From assembly GCA_037127255.1 (NCBI GenBank), contig JBANSL010000016.1, positions 498,501 to 562,500 of the forward strand: 64,000 nucleotides of DNA, read 5' to 3'. Below, in pieces: positions 62,368-64,000 of the stretch (position 1 is its first letter; the number at the start of each line of letters is the position of its first letter). The position numbers were made by a program, and so were the translations under genes. Source of the DNA: Persicaria tinctoria. Its lineage: Eukaryota > Streptophyta > Magnoliopsida > Caryophyllales > Polygonaceae. Below the pieces are notes generated by a model, which worked only from the letters and a program-made list of their open reading frames with translations, had not been told where the DNA came from and made no database searches.

Positions 62368-64000
62368 GAGGAGAGACTTAAAAGGGCAAAATGGGAAATA
62401 AATAAAGGAAAGGAAAATCTAGAAATGTTAGGGTGGGCGTGAGAGAGGCCTTGTTGCTATCGCCATTCGCCACGGTTTATTTCTCCAATTTTTGTTCTTT
62501 CATATTCAATTTTTATATTGGTTGATAATTGAAAAAAAATTTAAAAAAATTGGATTGTGTTTGGTTGAAAGAAGACTCGAGGTCAAATTACACGTATTTG
62601 CAGTCAAAACCACAGCATTCCAGTAAAATTCAGAAACAAGTATCTTTAAATCAGTTTATTTCCCGGGTCAAAAATAAACTTTTTAATCAATAAACATATC
62701 TTTTTATTAATTTATCATTGCAAAATTTCAATATTGCTTTTGGTGATTGTTTGGTGGGATTGTTAATAAATCAGGAGTGAAAACGGTGGGTGAGCAGCTG
62801 GTTTAAATGTACCCGTGAGTCACATCGAACATGGGGCGGTAGTAGGTGGTGGTTTCCTCACTCCAAGTTAATTTCTACTTCCTATGGATCTACCTTCTTT
62901 CTTTGTACTTGCTTCTAAGGACAAAGAAAAAGGATGAAAGGTATGATATGTCTACAAGCGACTAAGAAATTATTGTCTCCGACAGTCTAATTTCTTCAGG
63001 CTTTTTCCATTATTATGAGATTTGTCACGTCTATAGGAAAGCTAATCGAGTTGCGGACTGTTTATCGCACATCTAATTCGCTTTCTCGGGTTCATCGATA
63101 CCTAACGAGTGTAGAGATGGAAATCAACCCGCGGAGACCCGATTCATCCATTAATCCACCCCGACTATGTTGATGAAAACTCAAATAAATGGATAAATAA
63201 GTGGATGATAGATTAATGGATGATGGATTGGATCGGATATGGATGAAGGGGTATCCAATCCACCACCCGACCCATCACCCGATCCACCCACCCGATCCAC
63301 TAAAATTGTTTATTATATGAACTTTTATCATATCTTTTACGCAACTTATATATATATTATATGTAACTTTATTTTATAGTTTGAATTTTTATTTTTTGTG
63401 TAAGTTAAGAATGATGAGTATTTTAAATTTAATATATTAAAATTTTATTTTTTTTATTAAGTTTTATTTCTATTTTGAAAATTACGGTGAACATTTATAT
63501 GAAATTTTCTACCAATATATTTCACCCGATCCACCCAATAACCCGCGGATGATGGATGGATCGGATATGGATGCAAGGGTTAGTGGATCGGGTGGAGGAA
63601 ATTTCTTAATGGATCGGGTGATGGAATGGGTACATCCACTCATAATCCGATCCATTTCCATCCCTAAACGACTCTGTGCTCCGTAATTTCATCCGTTTGG
63701 ATGCTCAAGGTCTCCCCTGATTGCCAAATTATTTTCGGTTCAAAAAAAAAAAAAGCAAAGTTTTTGGTATATGCATGATCTATGACGCCATTGCCGGCCT
63801 GAATCGATCACTCTCTCCAATTTCAACGCAATTACCTGCTGTCAGTGCCAACTCGGAACTTGAATTTTCATTGTTAATAGTAATTAATAAACACAAGTCG
63901 ATTTCGATCGATCATTTTATATTTAGAAAATTATAATTCCCCGTAAGATAAGGGCAGTATCATGCCGATCAATGACATAAATGAAGCTGATAAGTAAACG
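62368..64000. other. Aldolase upstream region and terminal intergenic DNA
   Basis: Promoter region, then AT-rich DNA and the element at 63113-63665. No gene is supported; the short frame at 63721-63936 has no recognisable features. Confidence 0.5.
63113..63665. mobile_element. Inverted-repeat element rich in GGATCGGGTGG words
   Basis: Ends are inverted: AGAGATGGAAAT on the left and, read from the right, AGGGATGGAAATGG. Inside, CACCCGATCCACC words on the left half and GGATCGGGTGGA words on the right half form subterminal inverted repeats. Non-coding; superfamily unresolved. Confidence 0.5.

Overview
The window is nuclear DNA of a flowering plant. It carries intron-rich protein genes with GT-AG introns separated by AT-rich DNA full of (TA)n microsatellites, MITEs, LTR-retrotransposon remnants, a short SINE and an integrated copy of a Caulimoviridae-type pararetrovirus. 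The repeats and the gene set point to a eudicot; I cannot name the species.

Seven host genes are recognised: the 3' part of a class II starch branching enzyme (181-3673, +); a growth-regulating factor with QLQ and WRC domains and a miR396 site (4537-7192, -); a DUF662 'RAB6-interacting golgin' protein (12496-13476, +); a DUF4378/TRM-like protein (29130-32749, +); a HARDY-like DREB/ERF factor (36052-36654, -); a PETAL LOSS-like trihelix factor that has lost most of its second trihelix (52809-55666, +); and cytosolic class I fructose-bisphosphate aldolase (60199-62261, -). From memory of Arabidopsis loci, this is the union of two duplicated segments: At2g36390-36460 (SBE2.1, GRF3, DUF662, TRM27, HRD, FBA6) and At5g03650-03690 (SBE2.2, DUF662, TRM28, PTL, FBA4), in the same order. 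The window therefore looks like an unfractionated version of an ancient gene block. The genes share a locus history, not one pathway.

The most unusual region is 39.4-50.4 kb. A pararetroviral genome lies on the minus strand (about 40.8-46.77 kb), circularly permuted so that both ends fall inside reverse transcriptase. It carries a single in-frame stop between the movement-protein part and the capsid-protease-RT part. A second copy of its primer-binding-site/movement-protein end (39970-40804) sits head-to-head with the first, giving an 835-bp inverted repeat with no difference seen in the parts compared. Downstream of RNase H lie two small ORFs that are ancient tandem duplicates of each other. 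They sit in a chain linked to its flanking ORFs by ATGA and TAATG stop-start overlaps. The right viral end abuts a TA repeat, and both flanks carry units of a roughly 375-bp tandem repeat, partly inverted and containing a 22-base G run.

The rest is gene-poor. The 13.5-29.1 kb and 36.7-39.4 kb stretches hold Stowaway- and PIF/Harbinger-like MITEs, a 1-kb element with ~180-bp terminal inverted repeats, two LTR-retroelement remnants and a 156-bp tandem duplication. The 55.7-64 kb stretch holds two copies of a ~100-bp tRNA-derived SINE with target-site duplications, and further small inverted-repeat elements. No tRNA, rRNA or CRISPR locus was recognised.
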